NCBI GenBank assembly: GCA_964415445.1
Contig: CAYQAE010000100.1
Location: 1 to 5,645, forward strand
Origin: CAYQAE01 sp964415445 [NCBI: uncultured archaeon]
GTDB taxonomy: Archaea; CAYQAE01
Direction: 5' to 3'
DNA length: 5,645 nt
The notes below the pieces were generated by a model that saw nothing but the letters and a program-made list of their open reading frames with translations, had not been told where the DNA came from and searched no databases. Made by a program: the position numbers and the translations under genes. Shown here in pieces: positions 5,542-5,645 of this stretch. Position 1 is the first letter of the stretch; the number at the start of each line of letters is the position of its first letter.

Positions 5542-5645
5542 TCAACCTCTTTCTAGCATCCCTTCATACACTCGTAGATAACTCTCCATCCCTACATCAA
5601 CAGAATACTCTTTTTCGTAGATCTTGCTGGACTTTCCACCCATGC
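5542..5645 (-). CDS. Probable GT4 glycosyltransferase, C-terminal end only
   Basis: On the reverse strand an open frame enters from the right edge and runs for 33 complete codons to TGA at 5544-5542. The visible peptide starts 'MGGKSSKIYEKEYSVDVG' and ends 'YLRVYEGMLERG'. This pattern of Met-Gly, basic residues, Glu-rich Tyr-Ser and a final amphipathic 'L..vYe..L' helix is what closes many GT4 glycosyltransferases, where the last helix crosses back to the N-terminal domain. No catalytic part is in the window, so the family call rests on the tail alone. The stop is only 5 bp upstream of the sulfotransferase ATG, which makes them co-transcribed. The ATG at 5643 is probably internal, because a complete protein of 33 residues with this tail pattern is unlikely. 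Confidence 0.6.
   Translation of the reverse strand, partial: MGGKSSKIYEKEYSVDVGMESYLRVYEGMLERG
5545..5549 (-). promoter_or_regulatory. Shine-Dalgarno-like site for the sulfotransferase
   Basis: On the reverse strand GAGGT lies 8 bases before the ATG at 5536-5534, inside the last codons of the upstream gene (stop 5544-5542). It supports this start and suggests translation coupled to the upstream gene. It is the only good ribosome-binding match before any start in the window. Confidence 0.5.

Noticed and set aside
1-5645. Mobile element, CRISPR array, defence system or RNA gene
   Set aside because: No transposase or nuclease motifs, regularly spaced direct repeats, or tRNA/rRNA-like segments were found; the content is consistently glycan biosynthesis.

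Overview
This AT-rich window is part of a surface-glycan (polysaccharide, lipid-linked oligosaccharide or glycoprotein glycan) gene cluster. It holds six protein-coding genes, the two at the edges cut by the window. No RNA gene, insertion sequence, CRISPR array or phage gene is visible, and no gene-free stretch is longer than about 100 bases. The likeliest host is an archaeon, held with moderate confidence. ATA and AGA/AGG codons are frequent. The forward genes lack Shine-Dalgarno sequences. TATA-like boxes sit where archaeal promoters would place them, one so close to its start codon that the transcript would be nearly leaderless. The membrane protein also resembles archaeal GT-C glycosyltransferases with a soluble tail. 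A low-GC bacterium is not excluded: one TATA element also reads as a -10 box, and the reverse-strand gene has a good Shine-Dalgarno match.

Layout, left to right. Positions 1-447 (+) are the C-terminal half of a probable GNAT-fold acyltransferase. After a 97-bp spacer with a TATA-like box and a perfect 7-bp-arm inverted repeat come two tandem, paralogous GT4 (GT-B fold) glycosyltransferases, 545-1732 and 1729-2931, joined by an ATGA stop/start overlap. A 48-bp gap with a palindromic TATA element leads to a 554-residue multi-pass GT-C-like membrane protein, 2980-4644. It converges, with only 7 bp between stop codons, on a reverse-strand operon: a PAPS-type sulfotransferase (5536-4652), preceded 5 bp upstream by the last 33 codons of what looks like another GT4 glycosyltransferase (stop at 5544-5542).

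Inferred joint role: the soluble GT4 enzymes would add sugars to a lipid-linked glycan on the cytoplasmic face. The GT-C protein would use a polyprenyl-linked sugar on the outer face. The acyltransferase and sulfotransferase would decorate the glycan, so the end product may be an acylated and/or sulfated surface glycan. Donors, acceptors and linkages cannot be read from the sequence. The most notable points are the diverged GT4 tandem pair, the sulfotransferase beside the transferases, the uncharacterised soluble C-terminal region of the GT-C protein, and compact regulatory-looking structures at the gene junctions.
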